DNA of 64,000 nucleotides, from NCBI RefSeq assembly GCF_002259605.1, contig NZ_MWWR01000003.1, positions 1 through 64,000 of the forward strand. Direction: 5' to 3'. Positions 17,384 to 26,107 of the stretch are shown in pieces. The position numbers and the translations under genes are program-made. This DNA comes from Pseudoscardovia radai. Its GTDB lineage: Bacteria > Actinomycetota > Actinomycetes > Actinomycetales > Bifidobacteriaceae. A model generated the notes under the pieces. It was not told where the DNA came from. It made no database searches and worked only from the letters and a program-made list of their open reading frames with translations. How positions within the stretch are numbered: position 1 is the stretch's first letter; each line of letters starts with the position of its first letter.

Positions 17384-18811
17384 ATGAGTGCTTCCACAGA
17401 TGGCGTGACGCCGCCTTCCGCAGACGATTTCGATGACGATTCCCGCGCTTCCGGGCAGGCGGGCATGGGCTCCGCCGTTCCCGACGACAGGGACGATGCC
17501 GTTCCCGACGACACCGAGGCGACGGATGCCGACGATACGGACCTCGATGATATGGACCTCGACGAGCTCGATCCCGACGACCTCGGGACCGACCTGGGAA
17601 CCGAGGACCTCGATCCCGGCGAACTCGACGAGGCCCTGGGCCTCGAGGACGGTCTCGAGGCCTACGAGGACCCCGGCCCTTACGACGATGCCGACGGCTT
17701 CGGCACGGACGGGGACGATTCGCAGATTCCCGGGCCTGCGGTTCCGGGCGCCGACGCCGGCGCCGACTTCCTCGCCCCCGACGAGGCCAGCGTCGAGGAG
17801 GCGCAGCGTCTCGCCCAGCGCCTCGCCATCGTCATCGTGACGTACAACCGCCCGAAGGCGATGGAGGAGCTGTTCGACAACCTCAGAAGGTTCGACGTGC
17901 ATCCGTGGCGCATCATCGTGGTCGACAATGCGAACGATCCCGCCATGCGCAGCGCCACCGCCGACTTCGGCCGCAGCATCGCCGCGCTGTGGGACGACGC
18001 CGAATGGACCGGCGACCCGCGCACCGACCGCGTGGTGTACATGCCGCGCTCGAAGAACCTCGGCCCGGCCGGCGGCTTCAACGCCGGCATGAAAAAGGCG
18101 TACAAGCTGGGCGCCGAGTGGTTCTGGCTTCTCGACGACGACGTGCTCGTCGACATCGACGCCCTCGAGAAGCTCGCCGCCTGGATGCCGGCGCATGACA
18201 TGATCCAGGGCGTGCGCATCGACACGGATGACAACCCGGTGACGGACGAAGGCGATTTCTCGCCGGCCACCGGCCTGCTCAGCCCCATGCCGCGAACGCG
18301 CTTCGGGCGCGGCGGCTACCGCGTGGTCAACGCGGTGTCTTTCGAAGGTCTGCTGGTGTCCCGCCGGGTGGTCGACCAGATCGGTCTGCCCGACCCGCGC
18401 TTCTTCATGTATGGCGACGATACGATGTACGGATATCTGGCCAGCCGCGTCACGAACCCCGTGGCCGTGTACGACGCAATCCTGTACCGCACGCGCCCCG
18501 ACAGCGACCGCGCGGCCATGAGCCTGCGCAGCCTGGGCAAGGGCAGCGACCGCGAGCGCTACCAGATCATGCGCAACCGCGGGTACATCGCGCGCTACCT
18601 CATGCAGTGCGGCTCCTATTCGCCCCTTCTTTTCGGCATCGGCACCTGCGTGACGGCCCACCGGGAGATCGCGCGCCTGGTGGCCACCGACCGCGCCGGC
18701 TTCATCCCGGGCGCCATCGAGGTGTTCAAGGGCTGGCTCGCGGCGCGCCGCATCATGCACGACCCGGACTGGAAGCCCATGACGCCACTCGGCAGTCTGA
18801 CGCGCGGCTGA
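17384..18811 (+). CDS. Family 2 glycosyltransferase with acidic N-terminal extension
   Basis: The 475-residue protein starts at ATG 17384, 7 nt after TAGAAT, with no Shine-Dalgarno. Residues 1-140 are highly acidic and repetitive (DLDDMDLDELDPDDLG style). The GT-A fold begins near residue 147 with AIVIVTYNRP. It continues with IIVVDNAND, the nucleotide-sugar segment NLGPAGGFNAGM, the metal-binding WLLDDDV motif, and MYGDDTMYGYL near the end of the catalytic domain. This layout resembles GlfT2/rhamnosyl-type GT2 enzymes that extend cell-wall or capsular polysaccharides. The donor and acceptor cannot be told from sequence. It has no membrane segment, and the neighbouring genes do not form a polysaccharide cluster. 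Confidence 0.88.
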   Translation: MSASTDGVTPPSADDFDDDSRASGQAGMGSAVPDDRDDAVPDDTEATDADDTDLDDMDLDELDPDDLGTDLGTEDLDPGELDEALGLEDGLEAYEDPGPYDDADGFGTDGDDSQIPGPAVPGADAGADFLAPDEASVEEAQRLAQRLAIVIVTYNRPKAMEELFDNLRRFDVHPWRIIVVDNANDPAMRSATADFGRSIAALWDDAEWTGDPRTDRVVYMPRSKNLGPAGGFNAGMKKAYKLGAEWFWLLDDDVLVDIDALEKLAAWMPAHDMIQGVRIDTDDNPVTDEGDFSPATGLLSPMPRTRFGRGGYRVVNAVSFEGLLVSRRVVDQIGLPDPRFFMYGDDTMYGYLASRVTNPVAVYDAILYRTRPDSDRAAMSLRSLGKGSDRERYQIMRNRGYIARYLMQCGSYSPLLFGIGTCVTAHREIARLVATDRAGFIPGAIEVFKGWLAARRIMHDPDWKPMTPLGSLTRG

Positions 18812-18927
18812 CATGCGGCGCACCGTCGACGGATATCGTCAGAACGGATGCCGCCGCCATCGTCGGAACGCGGAATCGTAAAACTCCATAACCCATTACT
18901 CCATAACCCACTACCTCAAGGAGAACC

Positions 18928-19794
18928 ATGAGCCTTCTGCAACGCACGCTCGGACCTTTCACCACAACCGCCGTCGGCGAGGGCGAAATGCCGCTGACCA
19001 TCGAGAACAACCGCGGGCATGACGTGGGCCTGCGCACCATCCACGCCGCCCTCGACGCCGGATGCCGCCACCTCGACACCGCCTGGGCCTATTACACGCC
19101 GGGCGAGGAGGAACAGACCGGCGAGAAACTCGTGCGCGAGGCGCTCGACACGTGGGACGGCCCGCGCGACGAGGTGCTCGTGGCCACGAAGGTGGGTCTG
19201 CGCCGCGCCTGGGACGGCGACAAGCCCGTCTGGCCGCGCGACGGCAAGCCCGAGCACATCATCGCCTACGGCAAGCAGTCCGCGCAGGCGCTTGGCGTCG
19301 ACGCCATCGACCTGCTCTACCTGCACCGCCACGACCCGGAGGTGCCGTACGAGGAATCCTGCGAGGGCATCAAAGCCCTGCTCGACCAGGGCGTGGCGCG
19401 TTGGGCCGGCGTGTCGAACGTCACGATCGAGCAGCTCGACATCGCGCGCCGCGTGCTCGGTGACAGGCTCGTGGCCGTGCAGAACCAGTACTCGCCCGTG
19501 CATCTGGAGACGCAGGACACCCTGGAGTACTGCGCGAAGCTGGGGCTGGCGTTCGTGTGCTGGAGCCCGCTGGGCGGCTACCGCCATCCGTACGACGATT
19601 CGAAATTCGACCCGTTCCGTAAGGTGGCGGCCGACCACGGCGTGAGCTACCAGCAGGTGGTGCTCGCGTGGGAGCTGGCCAAGGGCGACCACGTCTTCGT
19701 CATCCCCGGCGCGCACCGCCCCGAGACGATCGTCGACTCGCTGCAGGCGGGGGAGCTCGAGCTGAGCGACGAGGAGCTGACGTACCTTGGCTGA
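18928..19794 (+). CDS. Aldo/keto reductase
   Basis: This is a 288-residue NADPH-dependent oxidoreductase of the AKR superfamily. The catalytic tetrad is visible: D50 and Y55 in HLDTAWAYY, K88 in VATKVGL and H133 in LYLHRHDP. The C-terminal VIPGAHRPE segment matches the NADPH 2'-phosphate-binding region. AAGGAG lies 7 nt before the ATG, so this gene, unlike its neighbours, has a classical leader. The substrate is unknown. The next gene starts immediately after or overlaps its end, so the two are probably co-transcribed. Confidence 0.92.
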   Translation: MSLLQRTLGPFTTTAVGEGEMPLTIENNRGHDVGLRTIHAALDAGCRHLDTAWAYYTPGEEEQTGEKLVREALDTWDGPRDEVLVATKVGLRRAWDGDKPVWPRDGKPEHIIAYGKQSAQALGVDAIDLLYLHRHDPEVPYEESCEGIKALLDQGVARWAGVSNVTIEQLDIARRVLGDRLVAVQNQYSPVHLETQDTLEYCAKLGLAFVCWSPLGGYRHPYDDSKFDPFRKVAADHGVSYQQVVLAWELAKGDHVFVIPGAHRPETIVDSLQAGELELSDEELTYLG

Positions 19795-19795
19795 G

Positions 19796-20803
19796 ATGGA
19801 CGACTCGCCTGAAACCCGCGGCGTGTCCGGCGTGGATGGCGCGGATGGCGCTGCCGGCGCTGCTGGCGTGGCTGCTGGCGGCTCCGCGCAGGACTCGCGC
19901 GATGACCTGCTCGCATCCGAGCCGGCCGTGCCCGTCACGATTCCCATCGATCTGGCGCCCGGCGTCACCGTGCGCTTCACCACGCGCCTCGGCGGCGCCT
20001 CGACGGGGGACTGGGCCTACTGCAACATGGGTTCGAAAGTCGGCGACGACCCGGCGCATGTGGCTGCCAACATGAGGGGCCTCGAGCATCTGCTGGGCGC
20101 CCCGGTCCGCCTCGTGCACCAGGTGCATTCCGCCCGCGCCATCGACGCGGGCCGGGCCGCGGCCGATGGCATCGACACCTACGCGGTGGACGCCGACGCA
20201 CAGGCCACCGCCGAAGCCGGCATGCCTCTGGGCATCTTCGGCGCCGATTGCCTGCCGGTTCTGTACGCGGACGCCGACGCCGGCGTCATCGCCGCCTCGC
20301 ATTGCGGACGCCGCGGCCTGGAGCGCGGCGTCGTGCACTCCTGCGTCGAACGCATGACGGAGCTCGGGGCCGATCGCAGCCGCATCCGCGCCGTGCTCGG
20401 CCCGTGCATCTGCGGCGACTGCTACGAGGTGGGCGACGAGATCGCCCGCGCCTTCGACGCCCGGTTCCCCGGCACCGCCACCGTCACGCGTTTCGGCGGC
20501 GCCGGCATCGACATCGCCGCCGCCGCGCTGCAGGCGCTCGCAGCCGAAGGAATCGACGGCGGGCGCATCGTGTCGGCCGAACCGCGCGTCCTCGCCGCCA
20601 CGCAGTACCTCGAGGAAGACGAGGAACTCGCCCACCTGTGCGCGGCCGATGACGAGGGCGATCCGGCCCTTGGCGAACGCCTCGGCGCCATGAAGCACGG
20701 CCTGTGCACGCTTGAGAACCCGCTGTGGTATTCGCACCGCCGCGCTTTCCTCTCTCACAAGGAGCACGAGGGTCGCTTCCTCGCCGTCATCGTGCGGCGC
20801 TAG
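19796..20803 (+). CDS. YfiH/laccase-domain protein (purine nucleoside phosphorylase-like)
   Basis: This family includes peptidoglycan-editing and purine nucleoside phosphorylase/adenosine deaminase enzymes with a zinc site. Motifs seen in order are FTTRLGGAS, LVHQVHSA (zinc histidine), GADCLPVLY, SHCGRRGL (zinc cysteine and histidine region), GPCICGDCYEVG and a C-terminal ENPLWYSHRR. Start options are ATG 19796 (335 residues) or TTG 19787, which overlaps the upstream stop; the first 40 residues are Gly/Ala/Asp-rich and not conserved-looking. In many actinobacteria this gene sits near ftsZ; here it follows an aldo/keto reductase. Confidence 0.88.
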   Translation: MDDSPETRGVSGVDGADGAAGAAGVAAGGSAQDSRDDLLASEPAVPVTIPIDLAPGVTVRFTTRLGGASTGDWAYCNMGSKVGDDPAHVAANMRGLEHLLGAPVRLVHQVHSARAIDAGRAAADGIDTYAVDADAQATAEAGMPLGIFGADCLPVLYADADAGVIAASHCGRRGLERGVVHSCVERMTELGADRSRIRAVLGPCICGDCYEVGDEIARAFDARFPGTATVTRFGGAGIDIAAAALQALAAEGIDGGRIVSAEPRVLAATQYLEEDEELAHLCAADDEGDPALGERLGAMKHGLCTLENPLWYSHRRAFLSHKEHEGRFLAVIVRR

Positions 20804-20813
20804 CATGGTCGGC

Positions 20814-21677
20814 ATGTCTCAATCGCACCAGGCCCCCGTCATCGCCATCATCCTCGCCGCCGGGTTCGGCACCCGCTTCGATCCGGCCAAGCCCAAGCAG
20901 CTGGTGTCCGTCGCCGACAGGCCGGTTATCGAATGGACCATCGAGGCCTTCGAGGACTGCCCCGAGGTCACCGACATCCTCGTCGTGGTCAATGCCGCCG
21001 TCAGCGACGCGGTGGAGAAGGTGATCGACGACATGGGCAGCCGCAAGGTGCGCGGCATCGTGCCCGGCGGCGAGACGCGCGCCGACAGCACCCGGGCGGC
21101 GCTCGAGTTCCTGCGCGAATACAACATCCCCGATGATGCGAAGGTTCTGATCCACGATGGCGTCAGGCCCTTCGTATCTCCCAAGACGATCCTCGACTGC
21201 GTGGCCGCGCTCGATTCGGTGAACGCCGCCACCGTGGCGGTTCCCAGCACCGACACGATCCTGATTGCCGCGCCGGTCGGGGCGGACGGCGCGGAGGCGG
21301 ACGACGCATCGTCGGACGGCGCATCGTCTGACGGAGCGGGGCGCTTCGATACGTCCGCGGCGCCTATCGTGCGCATCGTGCCTGACCGCGCCACCACCTA
21401 CCGCGCGCAGACACCGCAGTGCTTCCGCTTCTCCACGATTTCCGAGGCCTACCGTCGCGCCGCCGGCGACGAGAACTTCCATCCGACCGACGACACGCGC
21501 GTCGTCGTGGACTACCTTCCCGACGAACCCGTCGCCGTGGTCGAGGGCTCGGACGACAACATCAAGATCACCACGCGGCCCGACCTCGAGGTGGCCGAGC
21601 TCATCGCGCCCCGAGCACGCCGCGTGCGCAACTACGCGCGCCGCCGCGCCGTCCAGGAGATGACCTCCGGGATGTGA
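20814..21677 (+). CDS. ispD: 2-C-methyl-D-erythritol 4-phosphate cytidylyltransferase (IspD family)
   Basis: IspD joins CTP and MEP in the non-mevalonate isoprenoid pathway. The 287-residue product has the CTP-binding LAAGFGTRF with a downstream PKQL, GGETRADS, the IHDGVRPF motif, and a late TDDTRVV. ATG 20814 is preferred to the in-frame ATG 20805 because TAGCAT (20801-20806, overlapping the yfiH stop) lies 7 nt before it. A low-complexity insert near residues 155-180 (ADDASSDGASSDG) is unusual for IspD. A ribitol-5-phosphate cytidylyltransferase (TarI), the close relative, cannot be excluded. Confidence 0.82.
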   Translation: MSQSHQAPVIAIILAAGFGTRFDPAKPKQLVSVADRPVIEWTIEAFEDCPEVTDILVVVNAAVSDAVEKVIDDMGSRKVRGIVPGGETRADSTRAALEFLREYNIPDDAKVLIHDGVRPFVSPKTILDCVAALDSVNAATVAVPSTDTILIAAPVGADGAEADDASSDGASSDGAGRFDTSAAPIVRIVPDRATTYRAQTPQCFRFSTISEAYRRAAGDENFHPTDDTRVVVDYLPDEPVAVVEGSDDNIKITTRPDLEVAELIAPRARRVRNYARRRAVQEMTSGM

Positions 21678-21795
21678 CGGCCCCGGCGCGCGGCTTGCAC
21701 GCCTGTGGCTTGTGCACCGGTCGAGCTCGCGCCGGTCAGGCTCGTGCCGGTTGCGCCCTGCGCCGAATCGACCGCCGTCGGCTAGAGTTGGTGGC

Positions 21796-22455
21796 ATGGA
21801 ACAGTTCGACGTGGTGATTTCAGGATTCGACCCCTACGAGGGCATCGATGTGAACCCCTCGCGCGAGGTCGTGCGCATCCTCGAACGCGACGGCGTGCCG
21901 GACCCGCCCGAGGGGACATCCGTCCGTGTGACCGGCGTGCTCCTTCCCATGAGCTTCTCCAAGGCCTGGCCCGCCATGCTTCGCACAATCGAATCGGTGC
22001 ATCCGCGCATCGTCATCGCCACCGGCCTCAAGCGCCGCAAGCGCAGCATCGCGCTCGAACGCTGCGCCACGAATATCATCGACGCCGACAAGCCGGACGC
22101 CGACAACATGCAGCCGCGCCGCACCCCCATCGACCCGTCGTCGCCCGCGGCGTACTGGACCCAGCTGCCGCTGCGCGACATCCTCAACGATTTCGCCGCC
22201 CACAAGATACCCGCCACGCTGAGCTCGGACGCGGGCACCTTCGTGTGCAACTCCGTGTTCTACAGCCTTCTCAACTGGAGCGCCGCGCAGCATGACATGC
22301 TCGCCGGCTTCATCAGCTTCCCGCCCGTCAACGAGACGCGCGACGGGGGCGCCGGCATCCCGCTCGGGCAGATGGTCGAGGCGGCGCGCATCGTGGCCTG
22401 CGACGCCGTGAACTACTACCGCCGCTCCGCCGACTCCTCCCTCGAGGCCGCCTGA
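21796..22455 (+). CDS. pcp: Pyroglutamyl-peptidase I-like protein lacking the catalytic His
   Basis: Family C15 enzymes remove N-terminal pyroglutamate using a Glu-Cys-His triad. The 219-residue product keeps GFDPYEG, the Glu site in RSIALERCATN and the nucleophile site in SDAGTFVCNSVFY. However, where the family has GFIHxP the sequence reads AGFISFPPVN, so Ser replaces the catalytic His. It may be inactive, use another His, or have a different activity. The ATG at 21796 lies 7 nt after TAGAGT with no Shine-Dalgarno, as in a leaderless mRNA. Confidence 0.8.
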   Translation: MEQFDVVISGFDPYEGIDVNPSREVVRILERDGVPDPPEGTSVRVTGVLLPMSFSKAWPAMLRTIESVHPRIVIATGLKRRKRSIALERCATNIIDADKPDADNMQPRRTPIDPSSPAAYWTQLPLRDILNDFAAHKIPATLSSDAGTFVCNSVFYSLLNWSAAQHDMLAGFISFPPVNETRDGGAGIPLGQMVEAARIVACDAVNYYRRSADSSLEAA

Positions 22456-22527
22456 GCGCCGCGCCGCCCCGACGCGGGTGGTCGGTGCGCGGTTTCCTGC
22501 AAGTGTTCACGCAGTGAAACCATCGTG

Positions 22528-22571
22528 CGACACGCCGCAAAAGCGCGGCATGTCGCGCTCGCGACACGCCG
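22528..22571. promoter_or_regulatory. Triple GACACGCC-type site upstream of the DivIVA-like gene
   Basis: CGACACGCCG occurs at 22528-22537 and 22562-22571. Between them is an inverted, one-mismatch copy (GCGGCATGTCGC), so the left part forms a hairpin. The GACAC core matches the WhiA core motif known from Streptomyces. Confidence 0.5.
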
Positions 22572-22728
22572 GACGGCCGCGACGCGCCGTCACCTGTGGC
22601 AATGCTGTGATGGCGGCATGTCGGAACTATCCGAGACGGTTCGAAAAGGGTATCGTTAAGCGTGGCGCAACGATCCGTCGCGTCGTATTCGTTCGTGTTC
22701 CCTAGATTCTCAGGAAGAGGACATTCAC

Positions 22729-24141
22729 ATGGCTGATGACATGTTTCCCACGGTTCTTCGCGGCTATGACAAGGAGAAGGTCAACGAATACGTCGCGAGT
22801 GCCAACGAAAACGTGAATCGTCTGCGAGAGCAGATCCGCGTCTACGACAGCCGCATTCTCCAGCTGGAGGCCGAGCTGCAGGAGCAGAAGGCCAAGAAGA
22901 CGCCGCAGAAAAGCACTTACAGCAACCTGGGCGCCAACGCGCAGCAGCTGCTCGCGTCCGCCGAGCAGACGAGCAAGCAGCTGCTCGCCCGCGCCAAGAA
23001 GGATGCCGAGAACATCCGCAAGCGCGCGCAGGACAACGCCGACACCACGATGAAGACGGCGCAGCTGGACGCAGACCGCATGAGGTCCCAGGCCAAGCAG
23101 AACGCCGACGTGACGCTGAAGAACGCGCAGGAGAAGGCGCAGTCCATCCTCTCCAGCGCCACTGCGCAGGCCCAGCAGCTGACCGCTACCACCACCAAAG
23201 AGATGAACGACCAGCGCCAGTCGCTCGAGATCGAGCTCAAGAACAAGCGCGCCGAGCATGACAAGCAGCTCGACGCCGAGACCTCCAAGGTGAACACCGA
23301 GCTGGCGCAGAAGAAGACGCAGAGCGCCGAGACCATCGCCGCGCAGCGCAAGGCCGCCGACGACGAGATCGCAGCCCGCCGCAGCGAGGCCAACGACCAG
23401 ATCCAGAAGGCCATCGACGACGCCAACGCGCAGGTCAACGCCGCGCGCGACCAGGTGGCGAAGATGATGACCGAGGCGCAGCGCAAGGCCAACGAGATCA
23501 CCGACCAGGCCAAGGCCTCCGCCCGCCAGATCGCCGACGACGCGCAGGTGCAGCGCATGCATACGATGCAGCAGGTCTCCGCCGAGGCCGAGCAGTCCCG
23601 CGCCAAGATCTCCGCCGAGCAGGAGGACGCCACCAAGCGCGTCACCGAGATGCTCGCCAACCTCGAGGCCAAGCGCCAGGAAACCGACAAGAACGCGCAG
23701 CAGATCCTCGCCGAGGCGCAGGCCAAGCGCGACGAGGCCGACGAATACGCCACGAACCGCCGCAAGGACGCCGACGCCGAGCGCCAGGAGATCCTCGACA
23801 AGGCCAACAAGCAGGCCACCGAGGAGATCAACAGCCGCCGCACGGCCGCGCAGGAGGAGATCGACGGCCTGCAGGACCGCATCGACGAGCTGCAGAACCG
23901 CGAGACCGAGATCACCCGCCGTGTGGACGAGCTCAAGTCCATCTTCAGCACCGCGTTCGGCTCCATGGGCAGCGTGCTCCAGGACATCCAGAAGGACAAG
24001 GACAGGGACGCGCAGGCCGCGGCCCAGGCCCAGCAGGAGGTCGACGGCACGCCCGCCGACGCCCAGGGCCAGCAGGCCGCTTCGCAACAGGCCCAGCAGG
24101 CCGCTCCCGCCCAGGGGCAGCAGACGCAGCAGCGCCAGTAA
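22729..24141 (+). CDS. DivIVA/FilP-like coiled-coil cytoskeletal protein
   Basis: The first 25 residues (FPTVLRGYDKEKVNEYV) match the membrane-curvature-binding start of DivIVA-family proteins. The following 380 residues are nearly continuous coiled coil rich in Ala, Gln, Glu and Lys with heptad and 11-residue patterns, and the last 45 residues are Gln/Ala-rich and disordered. At 470 residues it is longer than classical DivIVA (about 200-280) and resembles the Scy/FilP class of actinobacterial polar scaffolds. It may organise polar growth or septation in this rod or branched cell. GGAAGAGG lies upstream of ATG 22729. Three GACACGCC-type sites precede it. Confidence 0.82.
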   Translation: MADDMFPTVLRGYDKEKVNEYVASANENVNRLREQIRVYDSRILQLEAELQEQKAKKTPQKSTYSNLGANAQQLLASAEQTSKQLLARAKKDAENIRKRAQDNADTTMKTAQLDADRMRSQAKQNADVTLKNAQEKAQSILSSATAQAQQLTATTTKEMNDQRQSLEIELKNKRAEHDKQLDAETSKVNTELAQKKTQSAETIAAQRKAADDEIAARRSEANDQIQKAIDDANAQVNAARDQVAKMMTEAQRKANEITDQAKASARQIADDAQVQRMHTMQQVSAEAEQSRAKISAEQEDATKRVTEMLANLEAKRQETDKNAQQILAEAQAKRDEADEYATNRRKDADAERQEILDKANKQATEEINSRRTAAQEEIDGLQDRIDELQNRETEITRRVDELKSIFSTAFGSMGSVLQDIQKDKDRDAQAAAQAQQEVDGTPADAQGQQAASQQAQQAAPAQGQQTQQRQ

Positions 24142-24203
24142 GGCGAAGCGGAGGCCGGCGTCCCGGGACGGAGATTCCGGGCCGGCAATTCCAAACAAAC
24201 CAG

Positions 24204-24234
24204 ATGGCGGGGTCACATCCGTGGCCCCGCCATT
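24204..24234 (+). terminator. Rho-independent terminator
   Basis: ATGGCGGGGtCAC pairs with GTGgCCCCGCCAT, followed by TGTCGT. The T-run is weak. Confidence 0.65.
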
Positions 24235-24408
24235 GTCGTCCCGCCGTCCTATTCATCGTATACGCGCCGCAGGGCGCATCGTATGCCAATGCCGCGCCCG
24301 GCGACACGAACGCCGGCCGCCCGGCGACCGCGGACCGCCGCGCCATCCCCCATGCGCGCATGGCGCACCCGCGGGCAGAACACACCGAGGACAGAAACCG
24401 AGGAATAT

Positions 24409-25761
24409 ATGACCGACACCACGTCATTCACGCCGCTGACGCCGTCCATGATCGACGGCTACACCGAGGCCTTCGACGCCCGCGAGGCGAACCGCATCGC
24501 CATGAACGCCGTCGTCAACGCCGGGATCGACGACGTCGCCCGCAACTACGACCGCGCCCGCACCCTGCAGCGCCGCTTCTCCGTCACCGTCGACAACGGC
24601 GAGGTGACGAACCAGCGCCGTTCCGGCCGCTGCTGGCTGTTCAGCTCCCTCAACGTGGCGCGCTTCGTGGCCAAGCGCAACCTCGGGCTCAAGACCTTCG
24701 AGTTCTCCCAGAACTACGCCATGTACTTCGACAAGCTCGAACGCTGCAACTACTTCCTCCAGGACCTCGCGGCGCTCGCGCTCGCCGGCGAGCCCGAGGA
24801 CTCCCGCCTCGTGCAGACGCTTCTGCACGACGTCATGGGCGACGGCGGCCAGTGGACGATGGCCATGAACGTGTACAAGAAGTACGGCGCCGTGCCGAAG
24901 GATTTCTTCCCCGAAACCGCGTCGTCGCAGAACACGGGCCAGATGAACACGAGCCTGCGCACGCTGCTGCGCCAGGCCGTGTGCCGCATCTGGCAGGCGC
25001 AGGGCGACGCCGCGCGCATCGGGAAGGTGATCGACGCCACGCGCGAGGCCGCGCATCGCATCCTCACGATCCACCTCGGCGAGCCGCCGAAGAGCTTCTT
25101 CTGGGAGTGGACCGACGAGGACGGCGAGTTCCACCGCGACGGCGAGATCACGCCGCAGGAGTTCTGGAATAAGTACGTCGACGCCGGCCTCGAGGACTAC
25201 GTGTGCCTCGTCGACGATCCGCGCGCCGAGCACCCCAAGGGCACGAAGATCGGCATCGAACACCTGGGCAACGTGGTGGGCGGCGACCCGACCGAATACC
25301 TCAACGTGCCCGCCGCGTTCATGAAGGACTGCGTGCGCCGCATCCTGACGGAGCAGGGCATCCCCGTGTGGTTCGGCGCCGACTGCCACCCGATGATGGA
25401 CCGCAAGAACGGCGCGTGGGCCACCGACCTGTTCGAGTACGGCCGCGTGTACGACACGGTTTTCGACATGGACAAGGAGGAGCGCGTGCGCTTCGCCGAC
25501 TCCGCCATGAACCATGCCATGGCCTTCGTGGGCGTGGACGTGGCCGACGACGGCACCACGACGAACCGCTGGCGCGTCGAGAACTCGTGGGGTTCCGACA
25601 TCGCCGACAAGGGCTACTTCACGATGGACGACCCGTGGTTCGACGAATACGTGTACGAGGTGGCCGTGCCCAAGTCGATGCTGCCCGCCGAGTACCTCGA
25701 GGCGCTCGACAGGCCGGCGATCATGCTGCCGGCGTGGGATCCGATGGGCGCGCTCGCCTGA
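24409..25761 (+). CDS. pepC: Aminopeptidase C (bleomycin hydrolase family)
   Basis: PepC is a cytosolic papain-like hexameric aminopeptidase that trims peptides taken up for nitrogen. ATG 24409 is chosen because GAGGA lies about 7 nt upstream; the 450-residue length fits the family. The catalytic triad is C75 in NQRRSGRCWLFSS, H369 in MNHAMAFVG and N392 in VENSWG. A C-terminal extension ending DPMGALA occupies the active-site cleft position typical of PepC, where it enforces aminopeptidase action. It is a single-gene unit. Confidence 0.95.
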   Translation: MTDTTSFTPLTPSMIDGYTEAFDAREANRIAMNAVVNAGIDDVARNYDRARTLQRRFSVTVDNGEVTNQRRSGRCWLFSSLNVARFVAKRNLGLKTFEFSQNYAMYFDKLERCNYFLQDLAALALAGEPEDSRLVQTLLHDVMGDGGQWTMAMNVYKKYGAVPKDFFPETASSQNTGQMNTSLRTLLRQAVCRIWQAQGDAARIGKVIDATREAAHRILTIHLGEPPKSFFWEWTDEDGEFHRDGEITPQEFWNKYVDAGLEDYVCLVDDPRAEHPKGTKIGIEHLGNVVGGDPTEYLNVPAAFMKDCVRRILTEQGIPVWFGADCHPMMDRKNGAWATDLFEYGRVYDTVFDMDKEERVRFADSAMNHAMAFVGVDVADDGTTTNRWRVENSWGSDIADKGYFTMDDPWFDEYVYEVAVPKSMLPAEYLEALDRPAIMLPAWDPMGALA

Positions 25762-26107
25762 GCGCGGGCGGTGAATGGTCGGGCGCATTCGTCTGAGGGG
25801 CGGATGGGCTCGGATAGGCCTGGATGCCGGGGCCTTCCGGATGCGTCCCCGTGACATCCGGGTGGCGCCCGGGCGCCGGGCAACGTATAGTTGTTCTCTC
25901 GGTGGCCGCGCCGCAGCGCAAGTGCACAGTGCATGCGACGCGGCCAGCGTTATTCATACAGCGTTATTCATAGGCTTTGCAGGGTATGCAGATCCCCGCG
26001 GCCCGCGCGGCATGCGCGCGGAGCTCCGGCACGGACGGAACGAACGGCGTGCGGTGCGGATGCGGGGAGGGGAGGGCGCCGAGGCGCCCCGGACGAAAGG
26101 ACATTCG
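25762..26107. other. Leader and intergenic region upstream of the first DAHP synthase
   Basis: It contains TATAGT (25886-25891) as a possible -10 box without a clear -35. It also has a tandem direct repeat at 25945-25972 and a hairpin GGGCGCC/GGCGCCC (26074-26089) just before the ribosome-binding site. No leader peptide rich in aromatic residues was found. Confidence 0.5.
25945..25972. promoter_or_regulatory. Perfect tandem 14-bp repeat, candidate operator of the aro genes
   Basis: CAGCGTTATTCATA occurs twice with no gap (25945-25958 and 25959-25972), about 135 bp upstream of the DAHP synthase start. The spacing places both copies roughly on the same DNA face after 14 bp (1.3 turns). The regulator is unknown. 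Confidence 0.45.
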
